The translations under genes were made by a program, and so were the position numbers. The notes beneath the pieces were generated by a model that was not told the origin of the DNA, searched no databases, and saw nothing but the letters and a program-made list of their open reading frames with translations. Source: Kitasatospora sp. Root107 (GTDB lineage: Bacteria; Actinomycetota; Actinomycetes; Streptomycetales; Streptomycetaceae). Taken from it: a stretch of DNA of 47,696 bases. The stretch spans positions 134,471 through 182,166 of the forward strand of contig NZ_LMCT01000004.1 in NCBI RefSeq assembly GCF_001424875.1, read 5' to 3'. Below, one piece after another: positions 23,679 to 31,345 of the stretch (position 1 is its first letter; each line of letters starts with the position of its first letter).

Positions 23679-24917
23679 GTGACGGTTGTCGAGATTCCTG
23701 GATCGAAGTCGGTGACGGCGCGTGCGCTGTTCCTGGCGGCTGCGGCGGAGGGGACCACCAGGCTGCTCAGGCCACTGCACTCGGACGACACCGAGGGGTT
23801 CGCCGAGGGGCTGGCCAAGCTCGGGTACGAGGTGGCGGCCGACGGGCAGGACTGGGTGATCGAGGGGCGGCCGCAGGGGCCGGCCAATGATGCCGAGGTG
23901 TACTGCCGGGACGGGGCGACCACGGCGCGGTTCCTGCCGGCATTGGCGGCGGCGGGGTACGGGGAGTTCCGGTTCGATGCTTCGGCGCAGATGCGGCGGC
24001 GGCCGGTCGGCCCGCTGACCGAGGCGCTGCGCGAGCTCGGGGTGCAGCTGGTGCACGAGGAGCAGGAGGGCCACCACCCGCTGCGGATCAGCGCCAAGGG
24101 CGTCAAGGGCGGGGAGTTGACGCTCGACGCCGGGCTGTCCTCGCAGTACCTGACGGCGTTGCTGCTGCTCGGTCCGCTGACCGAGCAGGGGCTGCGGATC
24201 ACCGTCACCGACCTGGTCTCGGTGCCGTACGTCGAGATCACGCTGGCGATGATGCGCAGCTTCGGGGCGGAGGTGCAGCGCGATGGCAAGGTCTTCGTGG
24301 TGCCGCCGGGCGGCTACACGGCGACCGCGTACCCGGTCGAGCCGGACGCCTCGACGGCCAGTTACGTGTTCGCGGCGGCTGCTCTGACGGGCCGTGAGGT
24401 GACCGTCCCCGGTCTCGGGAGAGACGCGCTGCAGGGCGACCTGCGGTTCGTCGACGTGCTGGAGCGGATGGGCGCGACGGTGCGGATCGGCGCGGATGCG
24501 GTCACGGTCACCGGCACCGAGGGCGGTCGGCTGCGCGGGCTGACGGTGAACATGCGGGACATCTCCGACACCATGCCCACCCTCGCCGCGATCGCGCCGT
24601 TCGCCGACGGTCCGGTGCGGATCGAGGACGTCTACAACACCCGGGTCAAGGAGTGCGACCGGCTGGAGGCCTGCGCGGAGAACCTGCGCCGGCAGGGGAT
24701 CACGGTCGGGACCGGCCGGGACTGGATCGAGATCCACCCGGGGACCCCGCAGGCGGCGGAGATCGCCACCCACGGGGACCACCGGATGGTGATGTCGTTC
24801 GCGGTCGCGGGTCTGCGCACGCCGGGCACCACCTTCGACGACCCGGGCTGCGTACGGAAGACCTTCCCGGCGTTCCACCAGGAGTTCGCGAAGCTGCGCG
24901 AGACCTGGGGCGTCTGA
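23679..24917 (+). CDS. aroA: 3-phosphoshikimate 1-carboxyvinyltransferase (EPSP synthase) homologue
   Basis: A 412-residue enzyme transferring enolpyruvyl from PEP to shikimate-3-phosphate. Key segments are present: Lys in IPGSKSVTARA, QMRRRPVG, the substrate SSQ in LSSQYLTALLL, the catalytic Asp in MRDISDTMPTL, NTRVKECDR, HGDHRMVMS and VRKTFPAF. The PEP loop reads RDGATTARF, which puts Ala where E. coli AroA has Gly96 and Phe where it has Pro101. GTG 23679 is chosen for its GGAGG at 23669-23673 and because the product then begins right at the PGSKS region. No other shikimate gene is near, so this may be a second copy or belong to a special pathway. Confidence 0.88.
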   Translation: MTVVEIPGSKSVTARALFLAAAAEGTTRLLRPLHSDDTEGFAEGLAKLGYEVAADGQDWVIEGRPQGPANDAEVYCRDGATTARFLPALAAAGYGEFRFDASAQMRRRPVGPLTEALRELGVQLVHEEQEGHHPLRISAKGVKGGELTLDAGLSSQYLTALLLLGPLTEQGLRITVTDLVSVPYVEITLAMMRSFGAEVQRDGKVFVVPPGGYTATAYPVEPDASTASYVFAAAALTGREVTVPGLGRDALQGDLRFVDVLERMGATVRIGADAVTVTGTEGGRLRGLTVNMRDISDTMPTLAAIAPFADGPVRIEDVYNTRVKECDRLEACAENLRRQGITVGTGRDWIEIHPGTPQAAEIATHGDHRMVMSFAVAGLRTPGTTFDDPGCVRKTFPAFHQEFAKLRETWGV

Positions 24918-24924
24918 GCAGCGG

Positions 24925-25575
24925 TCAGGTGGCCTCGACCGGCCGGAGCCTGCGCGCGACCAGCGTGCCGAGCCGGTCGAGGCCGACCACCAGTGCGGCC
25001 AGTGCGATGAACTCGAAGGTCAGCTGGACCACCTGGAGCGACACCCAGCCGTAGCCCTTCTCGGACGGGTCGAGGAAGAAGTACGGGTACTTGTTGGGAA
25101 AGTCCGGGAAGATCGCGGCCCGGGCCAGCGTGACGGCCGCGTAGCCGAGCGGGAAGGTCAGCCAGAGCGGCAGGTCCTTCCAGCGCGAGACGTTGCGCGG
25201 CTTGAGGCAGAGCCAGTCGGTCAGCACCAGCACCGGCGTGACGTAGTGCAGGAAGAAGCTCGACCACTCCTGCCGGAGGTCTGCTCCGTCCACCAGGCCG
25301 GGCAGCGGGTTGACGCCCTTGTTCAGCAAAATGTGCGCGACCAGGCCGGTGATCGTGATGTACAGCGTCGCGGCGCCGCGCAGCCGGGGCGCGGGGGCGT
25401 CCACGGTGTCCCGCTTGACCATCCAGTACACGGCGCCGATGTAGTAGCCGAGCACGATGACGTTGCTCTCGACCGTGAAGTACACCAGCGAACCCGTACT
25501 GAGGATCAGTCCGAGCCCGGCCGAGATCACCACGGCCAGGCGGCACCAGAGCGCCGGGCGGGTCCAGACTGACAT
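24925..25575 (-). CDS. Pr6Pr family membrane protein
   Basis: A 216-residue integral membrane protein with about six helices. Family features include a first segment LAVVISAGLGLILSTGSLVYFTVESN, a middle region HILLNKGVNPLPG, a polar loop with SSFFLHYVTPVLVLTDWL, and YPYFFLDPSEKGYGW near the end. The set of conserved Asn/His/Asp/Pro residues matches the Pr6Pr family, whose function is unknown. The start ATG 25575 is the more typical choice; GTG 25584 lies three codons upstream. It converges with the EPSP synthase gene (7 bases between stops). Confidence 0.85.
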   Translation of the reverse strand: MSVWTRPALWCRLAVVISAGLGLILSTGSLVYFTVESNVIVLGYYIGAVYWMVKRDTVDAPAPRLRGAATLYITITGLVAHILLNKGVNPLPGLVDGADLRQEWSSFFLHYVTPVLVLTDWLCLKPRNVSRWKDLPLWLTFPLGYAAVTLARAAIFPDFPNKYPYFFLDPSEKGYGWVSLQVVQLTFEFIALAALVVGLDRLGTLVARRLRPVEAT

Positions 25576-25681
25576 CGCGTTCACCAGTTCTTTTCGTACG
25601 GTTCGCCCCCCAGGGGACCGGTCGACGCACTCTACCCGTGGGTAGCCGACGTGCGGAAGGCGCTCCCCGGCAGCAGATCCG

Positions 25682-26326
25682 TCAGCCCGGCTGGACGAAG
25701 CCCGACTCGTACGCGGTGATCACCGCCTGGGTGCGGTCCCGGGCGCCGAGCTTGGCCAGCACGCTGCCGACGTGCGTCTTCACGGTCTCGGGGCTGACCA
25801 CCAGGCGCTCGGCGATCTCGCCGTTGGTAAGCCCGGCGGCCATCAGTCGGAGCACCTGGCCCTCCCGTTCGGTGAGCCGGTCGGTCGGTGAGGGCGCGGA
25901 GGCGGGCGCTCGCCGTCCGGCGGCCAGCTGCCGGATGGCGTTCGGGAAGAGCAGCGAGTCGCCGTGCGCGACCAGCCGGACCGCCTGCACCATCTCCTCC
26001 GCCCGGGCCCGCTTGAGCAGGAAGCCGGCCGCCCCGGCGCGCAGCGCCTCGTACACGTAGTCGTCGTTCTCGAAGGTGGTCACCACCAGCACCCGGGGCG
26101 CCGGGTCGAGGGTCGTCGTCAACTGCTCGGTGGCCCGGATGCCGTCGATCTGCGGCATCCGGACGTCCATCAGCACCACGTCCGGGCGCAGTTCACGCAC
26201 CAGCGACACCACCTCGGCACCGTTCGCCGCCTCGCCGACCACGGTCAGGTCGGGTTCGGCGTCCAGGATGGCCCGCAGGCCGAGCCGGACCAGCCGTTCG
26301 TCGTCGGCGACCACCACACGGATCAT
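25682..26326 (-). CDS. NarL/LuxR-type response regulator
   Basis: A 214-residue response regulator. The receiver domain (1-120) has the acidic pair Asp8-Asp9, phospho-acceptor Asp54 (LMDVRMPQIDG), the switch Thr in VLVVTTFEND and Lys in FLLKRARAEE. The C-terminal LuxR helix-turn-helix (about 148-205) reads LTEREGQVLRLMAAGLTNGE then LVVSPETVKTHVGSVLAKLG. ATG 26326 is used because its ATGA overlaps the kinase stop, giving coupled translation, and because the upstream extension is Arg-rich and unrelated. It forms a pair with the kinase at 26323-27534. Confidence 0.95.
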   Translation of the reverse strand: MIRVVVADDERLVRLGLRAILDAEPDLTVVGEAANGAEVVSLVRELRPDVVLMDVRMPQIDGIRATEQLTTTLDPAPRVLVVTTFENDDYVYEALRAGAAGFLLKRARAEEMVQAVRLVAHGDSLLFPNAIRQLAAGRRAPASAPSPTDRLTEREGQVLRLMAAGLTNGEIAERLVVSPETVKTHVGSVLAKLGARDRTQAVITAYESGFVQPG

Positions 26327-27534
26327 GACTTCTCCCCCTCGATCGGCAGCCGGGCGGCCAGTCGCCACCGGCCGTCCCCGGTCGGCCCGGCGGCGCACTC
26401 GCCGCTCAGCACGGCGGCCCGCTCGGCCACCCCGCGCAGCCCCCGGCCGCCGCCGGGACGGCTCGGCCGCTCGGCGCCGACCGGGTTGCTCAACTCCAAC
26501 TCCAGTGCTCCGGCGGCCAGTTCGATCCGGAGCGTGGCGGGCACCTGCCCGGCGTGCCGGAGTACGTTGGTCAGGCCCTCCTGGACGATCCGGTACGCGG
26601 CCCGGGAGACCTCGCCCGGCAGTGCGGCCAGGCCCGGTCCTGCCCGGGTCTCGACCGGTACTCCGGCCAGCTCCAACTGGCGGAGCAGGGAGCTCAGTTC
26701 CACCAGTGTGGGGCCGGCGGCCGGGTCGGCGGGGTGGTCCTCGCGGAGCAGGCCGAGCACGGTGTCCAGTTCGGCGACGGCGGTGCGGGCGGTCTCCTCG
26801 ATCGCCAGCAACGCCTCCGCGACGAACTCCGGATTGCTCGCCAGCACCCGCCCGGCCGCTGCGGCCTGGATGCCGACCGCGCTCAGCGCATGCCCCACCG
26901 AGTCGTGCAACTCCCGGGCCAGCCGGTTGCGTTGGGCCAGTTCGACGGCCCGCCGCTCGGCCGCGGCCAGCTTCTCGGCGGGCGTCGGACCGAGCAGCGC
27001 CGGGGCGATCCGCGCCAGCCAGGCCCCGGCTGCGGCGTTGGCCAGCACCGGCAGAACGGCCAGCGCAGCCGCGATAAGCAGCGGCGGTACCCGGGTGGCG
27101 CCGAACCAGTACGGGAGCCGATCGTCGTGCGGGAAGAGGACCAGCGCCACCACTGCGGGCGGCACCGACAGCGATATCCCCGAGACGATCCCGCCCAGCA
27201 GCAGGTGCTGCACGTACCAGGCTGCGGTGCGCCGCCGGGCCGCCCAGGAGCCTGACGGGGTGCTCGCCAACTCGGCCCCGGCACCCAGCCCGAGGGCCCG
27301 CAGCGCGGTGCTCTCCAGGACCCGGACCACCGGGACCAGCGCCGTGACGGCGGCCATCGGGAGTGCCAGGCCCAGCGCAGCGAACTGGAGCAGGACGGTG
27401 GTCAACGGGCGCTGGTCGTCGAACTGTACGGACAGCGGCACCAGCGAGAGCATCCAGTACGGCATCAACAGCGCCCCGCCGAGCACCAGATGCACCCAGC
27501 GCAGGGCCGCTCTGCGCCCGATCAGTGCACTCAT
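26323..27534 (-). CDS. Two-component sensor histidine kinase (HisKA_3 type)
   Basis: A 403-residue membrane kinase. The N-terminal half has about four to six transmembrane helices without a large external domain (HLVLGGALLMPYWML, LLQFAALGLALPM, LLGGIVSGISLSVPPAVVAL, LLIAAALAVLPVLANAAAG). The dimerisation/phosphoacceptor motif is RELHDSVGHALSAV with His210. The C-terminal ATPase domain has an N-box around QEGLTNVLRHAG and a G-box GGGRGLRGVAERA. It phosphorylates the response regulator encoded next. Its start overlaps the stop of the membrane protein gene upstream (ATGA, 27531-27534), so that protein may be its sensory partner or target. Confidence 0.94.
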   Translation of the reverse strand: MSALIGRRAALRWVHLVLGGALLMPYWMLSLVPLSVQFDDQRPLTTVLLQFAALGLALPMAAVTALVPVVRVLESTALRALGLGAGAELASTPSGSWAARRRTAAWYVQHLLLGGIVSGISLSVPPAVVALVLFPHDDRLPYWFGATRVPPLLIAAALAVLPVLANAAAGAWLARIAPALLGPTPAEKLAAAERRAVELAQRNRLARELHDSVGHALSAVGIQAAAAGRVLASNPEFVAEALLAIEETARTAVAELDTVLGLLREDHPADPAAGPTLVELSSLLRQLELAGVPVETRAGPGLAALPGEVSRAAYRIVQEGLTNVLRHAGQVPATLRIELAAGALELELSNPVGAERPSRPGGGRGLRGVAERAAVLSGECAAGPTGDGRWRLAARLPIEGEKS

Positions 27535-28514
27535 CCCGCTGACTCTACGTCAGCTCGGGCGGAAGCGTGTTCGAGCAGGGCGACCGCGCCGACCACCAGC
27601 AGCAGCAGGCCCGCCCCGGCCTGCCCGGCGGTGACCAGCGAGGCGATCGGCGGGACGGCGTCCGCTGCGCTCGGCACCTCCGTCCGCAGGCTGTCCACGA
27701 ACAGCGTGAAGGAACCCCAGGCGAACACCGAACCGGCCGCCAGCCAGGCGGTGACGAGGGTGGGTCGGAGCGGACGGTCAGGCCCGAGCCGGAAAGTCAG
27801 CCGCAGGAAGGCCGCGCCGGCCGCCAGGAGCAGCAGTCCGGTGACGCCCGCGATGATCCGCTGCGGCCGCTGCGGCCCGTCCAGGAAGGCGGACGGCAGT
27901 CCGAAGTCGCCGCCCAGCGCCCAGTACAGCTTGGCGGCCGCGACCGGCAGGGCCAGTCCGGCGGCCACACAGCTCAGCACCTGCTGGAGCCGGAGCGTGG
28001 CGGTGCGCGGCAGGTCGCCGATCCGGCTGCCGAGCAGACCGGCCCAGCGCTCCCGGGCGTGCAGGACGAAACCGGCGATCAGGGCCAGCCCCTGGAGTAC
28101 GAAGCCGCCGTAGACCAGGACGAACACCCAGGGGTACAGCCACTCCTGCTGGGTGGCAGGGGGTTCGCCGCCGAGCACCAGTTCCGCGCCGAAGATCAGC
28201 GGCAGTTCGAGCATGATGCTGCCGAGCAGACCGGTCGCCACCCACATCGGGAAGACCAGCAGGCCGACCGGCACCCGCCGGCCCCAGGGCCGGACGAAGG
28301 CGAGCGCGAGCAGCAGGGCGACGGCGTCCATCCCGAAGGTGACCAGGTTAGCCACCCAGAGTGCGTCGGCGCCGATCGAGAGGTCGGCCTGACCGGTGAA
28401 GCCGACCGTACTGCCGCACAGCCAGAGCAGTTTGAGGGTCAGGTAGGGCAGGGTGGCCGCGACGGCGACGGCGCACAGGCCACGGCGAAGGGCGCCGGAA
28501 GAGGTGAGGTCCAT
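27531..28514 (-). CDS. Polytopic membrane protein linked to the two-component system
   Basis: A 327-residue membrane protein with about eight predicted helices. Examples are AVAVAATLPYLTLKLLWLCG, LVTFGMDAVALLLALAFV, WVFVLVYGGFVLQGLALIAG, QQVLSCVAAGLALPVAAAK, GVTGLLLLAAGAAFLRL and AGLLLLVVGAVALL. A YLTLKLxWLxG first segment with a GADALW loop occurs in actinobacterial unknown membrane proteins near NarL-type systems. I do not recognise a functional family. It is the first gene of a three-gene leftward operon (membrane protein, kinase, regulator), joined by ATGA overlaps, which suggests it senses or executes the same signal. Confidence 0.8.
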   Translation of the reverse strand: MDLTSSGALRRGLCAVAVAATLPYLTLKLLWLCGSTVGFTGQADLSIGADALWVANLVTFGMDAVALLLALAFVRPWGRRVPVGLLVFPMWVATGLLGSIMLELPLIFGAELVLGGEPPATQQEWLYPWVFVLVYGGFVLQGLALIAGFVLHARERWAGLLGSRIGDLPRTATLRLQQVLSCVAAGLALPVAAAKLYWALGGDFGLPSAFLDGPQRPQRIIAGVTGLLLLAAGAAFLRLTFRLGPDRPLRPTLVTAWLAAGSVFAWGSFTLFVDSLRTEVPSAADAVPPIASLVTAGQAGAGLLLLVVGAVALLEHASARADVESAG

Positions 28515-28571
28515 GCCTCGACCCTCTCGCCCGGCGCCCCTGCTCCACGTCCACCGTGGTCACGAACCGGC

Positions 28572-28587
28572 TCCCCCTGGCGGGGGA
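28572..28587 (-). terminator. Hairpin terminator after the ferredoxin reductase gene
   Basis: TCCCCC (28572-28577), loop TGGC, GGGGGA (28582-28587): a perfect 6-bp GC stem 8 bases beyond the stop of the gene at 28595-29971 and before the start of the next operon. There is no T run, as is usual in actinomycetes. Confidence 0.5.
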
Positions 28588-28594
28588 ACTGGTC

Positions 28595-29971
28595 CTACTC
28601 CTGAGGGAGCGTCACCCCGCTGGCGCGGAGCATCTCGGCCCGCTCGACCACCTTGACCCGCTCACGGTCCTGGGGCTCGCCGAGCGCGCGCTCGTACGCG
28701 TCCAGCAGCTTCCAGCCGGGCCAGGTGGTGTAGTTGACGCCGCTCTGCTCGAGGAAGGAGACGATCGCGTCCTGCTCCGGGGCCTCCGGCGTGCGCAGCG
28801 CGCCGCCCCGGAAGTCCTCGATCAGGCAGGCCACGGTCTCGTTGGCGTCGCCCTTGGTGTGGCCGATCAGGCCGACCGGGCCGCGCTTGATCCAGCCGGT
28901 GACGTAGGTGGAGGGCAGGTGCTGCTCGCCCTCGATCACCCGGCCCGCCTGGTGCGGGACGGTGCCCGAGAGGGTGTCGAACGGCAGCTTGGGCAGCTCC
29001 TGGGAGAGGTAGCCGACCGCGCGGTAGACGGACTGGATGTCCCAGTCCTGGTAGCTGCCGGTGCCCTTGACGTTGCCGGTGCCGTCCAGCTCGGTGCGCT
29101 CGGTGCGCAGGCCGACCACCTTGCCGTCCTCGCCGAGCACCTCGACCGGGGACTCGAAGAAGTGCAGGAAGAGCTTGTGCGGGCGGTCGCCGATGTCGCG
29201 GATCGCCCAGTTCTCCAGGGTGGAGGCGACCATGTCGGCCTGCTTGTTGCCCCGGCGGGTGGCGATGCTGCCGTCGTCGTAGTCGATGTCCTCGGGGTTG
29301 ACGATCACCTCGATGGTGGGCGAGTGGTCGAGCTCGCGCAGCTCCATCGGGCTGAACTTCGCCTGTGCGGGGCCCCGGCGGCCGAAGACGTGGATCTCCA
29401 CCGCCTTGTTGGCGGCCAGGCCGTCGTAGACGTTCGGCGGGATCTCGGTGGGCAGCAGCTCGTCGGCGGTCTTGGCCAGGATCCGGGCCACGTCCAGCGC
29501 GACGTTGCCGACGCCGAGCACGGCGACCTTCTCGGCCTCCAGCGGCCAGGTCCGCGGGACGTCCGGGTGGCCGTCGTACCAGGAGACGAAGTCGGCCGCG
29601 CCGTAGGAGCCGGAGAGCTCGATGCCGGGGATGTCCAGCGCGCGGTCGGCGTCGGCGCCGGTGGAGAAGACCACGGCGTCGTAGAACCGGTGCAGGTCGT
29701 CCAGCACCAGGTCGGTGCCGTAGTCGACATTGCCGAACAGGCGGATCTGCGGCTTGTCGAGCACCTGGTTCAGCGCGGTCACGATGCCCTTGATCCGGGG
29801 GTGGTCGGGGGCGACGCCGTACCGGATCAGACCGAAGGGGGCAGGCATCCGCTCGAACAGGTCGATCGAGACCCCGGGCTCGGTGGCGACGTCGGACTTC
29901 AGCAGCGCGTCGGCGGCGTAGATGCCGGCGGGACCGGCTCCGACTATGGCCACTCGGATGGGGCGAGGCAT
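28595..29971 (-). CDS. fprA: FprA-like ferredoxin/adrenodoxin-type NADP+ reductase
   Basis: A 458-residue FAD flavoprotein of the adrenodoxin-reductase family. It moves electrons between NADPH and a ferredoxin, typically serving cytochromes P450 or other ferredoxin-dependent enzymes. The FAD motif VAIVGAGPAGIYAADALL is at the N-terminus, followed by PAPFGLIRYGVAPDHPRIK, diagnostic of the family. The NADP domain has VAVLGVGNVALDVARIL and the HVFGRRGPAQAKFSPMELREL loop. The C-terminal FAD segment is YVTGWIKRGPVGLIGHTKGD. The start ATG 29971 gives MPRPIRVAIVGAG. It is monocistronic, between a hairpin upstream and a terminator downstream. No ferredoxin or P450 gene is nearby. Confidence 0.94.
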   Translation of the reverse strand: MPRPIRVAIVGAGPAGIYAADALLKSDVATEPGVSIDLFERMPAPFGLIRYGVAPDHPRIKGIVTALNQVLDKPQIRLFGNVDYGTDLVLDDLHRFYDAVVFSTGADADRALDIPGIELSGSYGAADFVSWYDGHPDVPRTWPLEAEKVAVLGVGNVALDVARILAKTADELLPTEIPPNVYDGLAANKAVEIHVFGRRGPAQAKFSPMELRELDHSPTIEVIVNPEDIDYDDGSIATRRGNKQADMVASTLENWAIRDIGDRPHKLFLHFFESPVEVLGEDGKVVGLRTERTELDGTGNVKGTGSYQDWDIQSVYRAVGYLSQELPKLPFDTLSGTVPHQAGRVIEGEQHLPSTYVTGWIKRGPVGLIGHTKGDANETVACLIEDFRGGALRTPEAPEQDAIVSFLEQSGVNYTTWPGWKLLDAYERALGEPQDRERVKVVERAEMLRASGVTLPQE

Positions 29972-30047
29972 GCGATGCGTCCTTCGGCTGGGCGGCGGTT
30001 ATCCGCCAGGCTGACCGGCGGCTCCCGGTTAGGCTACCCTTTCCGTG

Positions 30048-30085
30048 CTTATGGCCCCATAGGGATGACCTATGGGGCCGATAAG
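30048..30085. terminator. Strong stem-loop between the membrane protein gene and fprA
   Basis: GGCCCCATAGG (30053-30063) and CCTATGGGGCC (30069-30079) form a perfect 11-bp stem with a 5-base loop. CTTAT/ATAAG (30048-30052, 30081-30085) extends it by 5 bp past a one-base bulge. It lies downstream of the leftward gene ending at 30129 and about 80-115 bases upstream of fprA, so it could be a terminator of the former or a dyad operator of the latter. Confidence 0.55.
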
Positions 30086-30128
30086 TAGAGCTATGACCGG
30101 CCGACGGGCTTCGAGCCGTCGGAGGGGG

Positions 30129-30830
30129 TCAGGTCGAGGCGGCAGTACCTTCGGGTTCGGCGGCGGGCATCAGCAGCACCACGCTCGCCGCGAGCATCCA
30201 GAGCCCGAAGGCCAGCGGGGTGACCCAGGCGCCGAACGGCCCGGCCAGGGACAGGATGGCCAGGACGAACGCGAACCAGCCGAGCCAGGCAGGCAGGGCG
30301 TGGACGGTCTGCACCGCGCGCCAGAGGGCGAACAGCAGGACCGACACGCCCGCCATCGCCGCGATCGTGCTTGCGTAGGACATGTCCAGCAGCAGGATGG
30401 CGATGATCACCGTGCGCGGCTCGATCGGGAAGCCGTCCGCGTAGTTGGACGTGATCCCGAAGAGGTTTCCCGTGATACCGGCCAGCATGATGAACACCGC
30501 GAAGAGCGTGCCGCCGACCAGCATCGCGGTCGACAGGCTTTCCGACCTGCCCGCGCGTCGCTCCGCCCCGCGCACGATCCGGATCAGCGCGACCAGGAAC
30601 CAGACGAAGAGCAACGCCGACGCGAGGTGCATCAGGGCCGAGGTCTCGGCAAGGTGCCGGTTGCCGCTGTCGAGGTAGTAACGGGTCAGCTTCGGCACCG
30701 CATCGACACCGTCGTACTCCGGCGTCCGCCACAGAAGCAGTTGCCCGGCCACCAGGAGCCCGGCTGAGACAATGCCGGCGACCGCAGCCCAAATGGTGCT
30801 GCGACGGCCTACCACGCTCATCGACGTCAT
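30129..30830 (-). CDS. Integral membrane protein of unknown function
   Basis: A 233-residue protein with about seven hydrophobic helices. The first is WAAVAGIVSAGLLVAGQLLL, followed by an external-type loop with WRTPEYDGVDAVPKLTRYY, and helices such as LMHLASALLFVWFLVALIRI, LSTAMLVGGTLFAVFIMLAG and LGWFAFVLAILSLAGPFGAW. The overall plan resembles DUF4386-type or other uncharacterised actinobacterial membrane proteins, but I cannot name a family with confidence. ATG 30830 is preferred because the residues upstream in this frame are Arg/His/Pro-rich shadow sequence. It stands alone, reading toward fprA. Confidence 0.72.
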   Translation of the reverse strand: MTSMSVVGRRSTIWAAVAGIVSAGLLVAGQLLLWRTPEYDGVDAVPKLTRYYLDSGNRHLAETSALMHLASALLFVWFLVALIRIVRGAERRAGRSESLSTAMLVGGTLFAVFIMLAGITGNLFGITSNYADGFPIEPRTVIIAILLLDMSYASTIAAMAGVSVLLFALWRAVQTVHALPAWLGWFAFVLAILSLAGPFGAWVTPLAFGLWMLAASVVLLMPAAEPEGTAAST

Positions 30831-30916
30831 GATCGCGACCTTCCGGACGAATCGTCCCGAGCCATGAAATTTTATCACCGGGGCCCGGCGGTGGCCCGGC
30901 CCCGGTGGAGGGTGGA

Positions 30917-31180
30917 TCAGAAGATCAGGTGCGCGGTGGTGTGGGTGCGGTCCTCGATTCCGGCGGCGGCCTTGTGGATCAGCTCGTGGGCCAGGTTGGA
31001 GCAGGCTCGGGCGGCGGCCAATTCCTCGCCGACGGTGGAGTCGGGGGCGTCGTCCGGGCTGCGGCGGGCGATGCCGAGGCCCCGGACGCCGGGGGCGCTG
31101 AAGCCGCTGAGCGATGCGGTGCAGGTGGTGCGGGTGTCGTCCTCTTCGAAGGTGAGGTCGACGATCCAGTGGTTCTGCAT
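30917..31180 (-). CDS. DUF1876 domain-containing protein
   Basis: An 87-residue protein covering a single DUF1876 domain. Strands MQNHWIVDLTFEEDDTRTTC and TASLSG come first, then GVRGLGIARRSPDD with the conserved G-x-ARR-x-P segment, then the helix VGEELAAARACSNLAHELIHKAA ending in DIE-like GIED. The family is small, actinobacterial, with a dsRNA-binding-like alpha/beta fold and unknown function, and is often linked to stress. ATG 31180 follows a GAGGTGAT-type ribosome site. The gene is divergent from the beta-oxidation operon. Confidence 0.85.
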   Translation of the reverse strand: MQNHWIVDLTFEEDDTRTTCTASLSGFSAPGVRGLGIARRSPDDAPDSTVGEELAAARACSNLAHELIHKAAAGIEDRTHTTAHLIF

Positions 31181-31273
31181 GTCCGATCACCTCTCTCGGG
31201 TGGATCGTTCAGCCCCAGAATCCGCCTCTGCGGAGCCGATCGCAAGGCTGCTCCCGACCCGTCGTCGCAGCTC

Positions 31274-31302
31274 TTGTTACCGGCTGGTCACTTGTCTATC
31301 AT
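31274..31302 (+). promoter_or_regulatory. Promoter of the beta-oxidation operon
   Basis: TTGTTA (31274-31279), exactly 17 bases, then TATCAT (31297-31302), a close match to a vegetative promoter. Transcription would start near 31309, directly at the edge of the dyad described next. Confidence 0.65.
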
Positions 31303-31307
31303 CGCGA

Positions 31308-31326
31308 CTGTGACAGCCCCACTGTC
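31308..31326. promoter_or_regulatory. Probable MerR operator, operon side
   Basis: GACAG (31312-31316), 5 bases, CTGTC (31322-31326): a perfect dyad at the predicted transcription start. The 19-base segment matches that at 37781-37799, upstream of the MerR gene, in 16 of 19 positions. Binding here, downstream of the -10, would repress. Confidence 0.65.
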
Positions 31327-31345
31327 AAACATGGGAGGACGGTCG

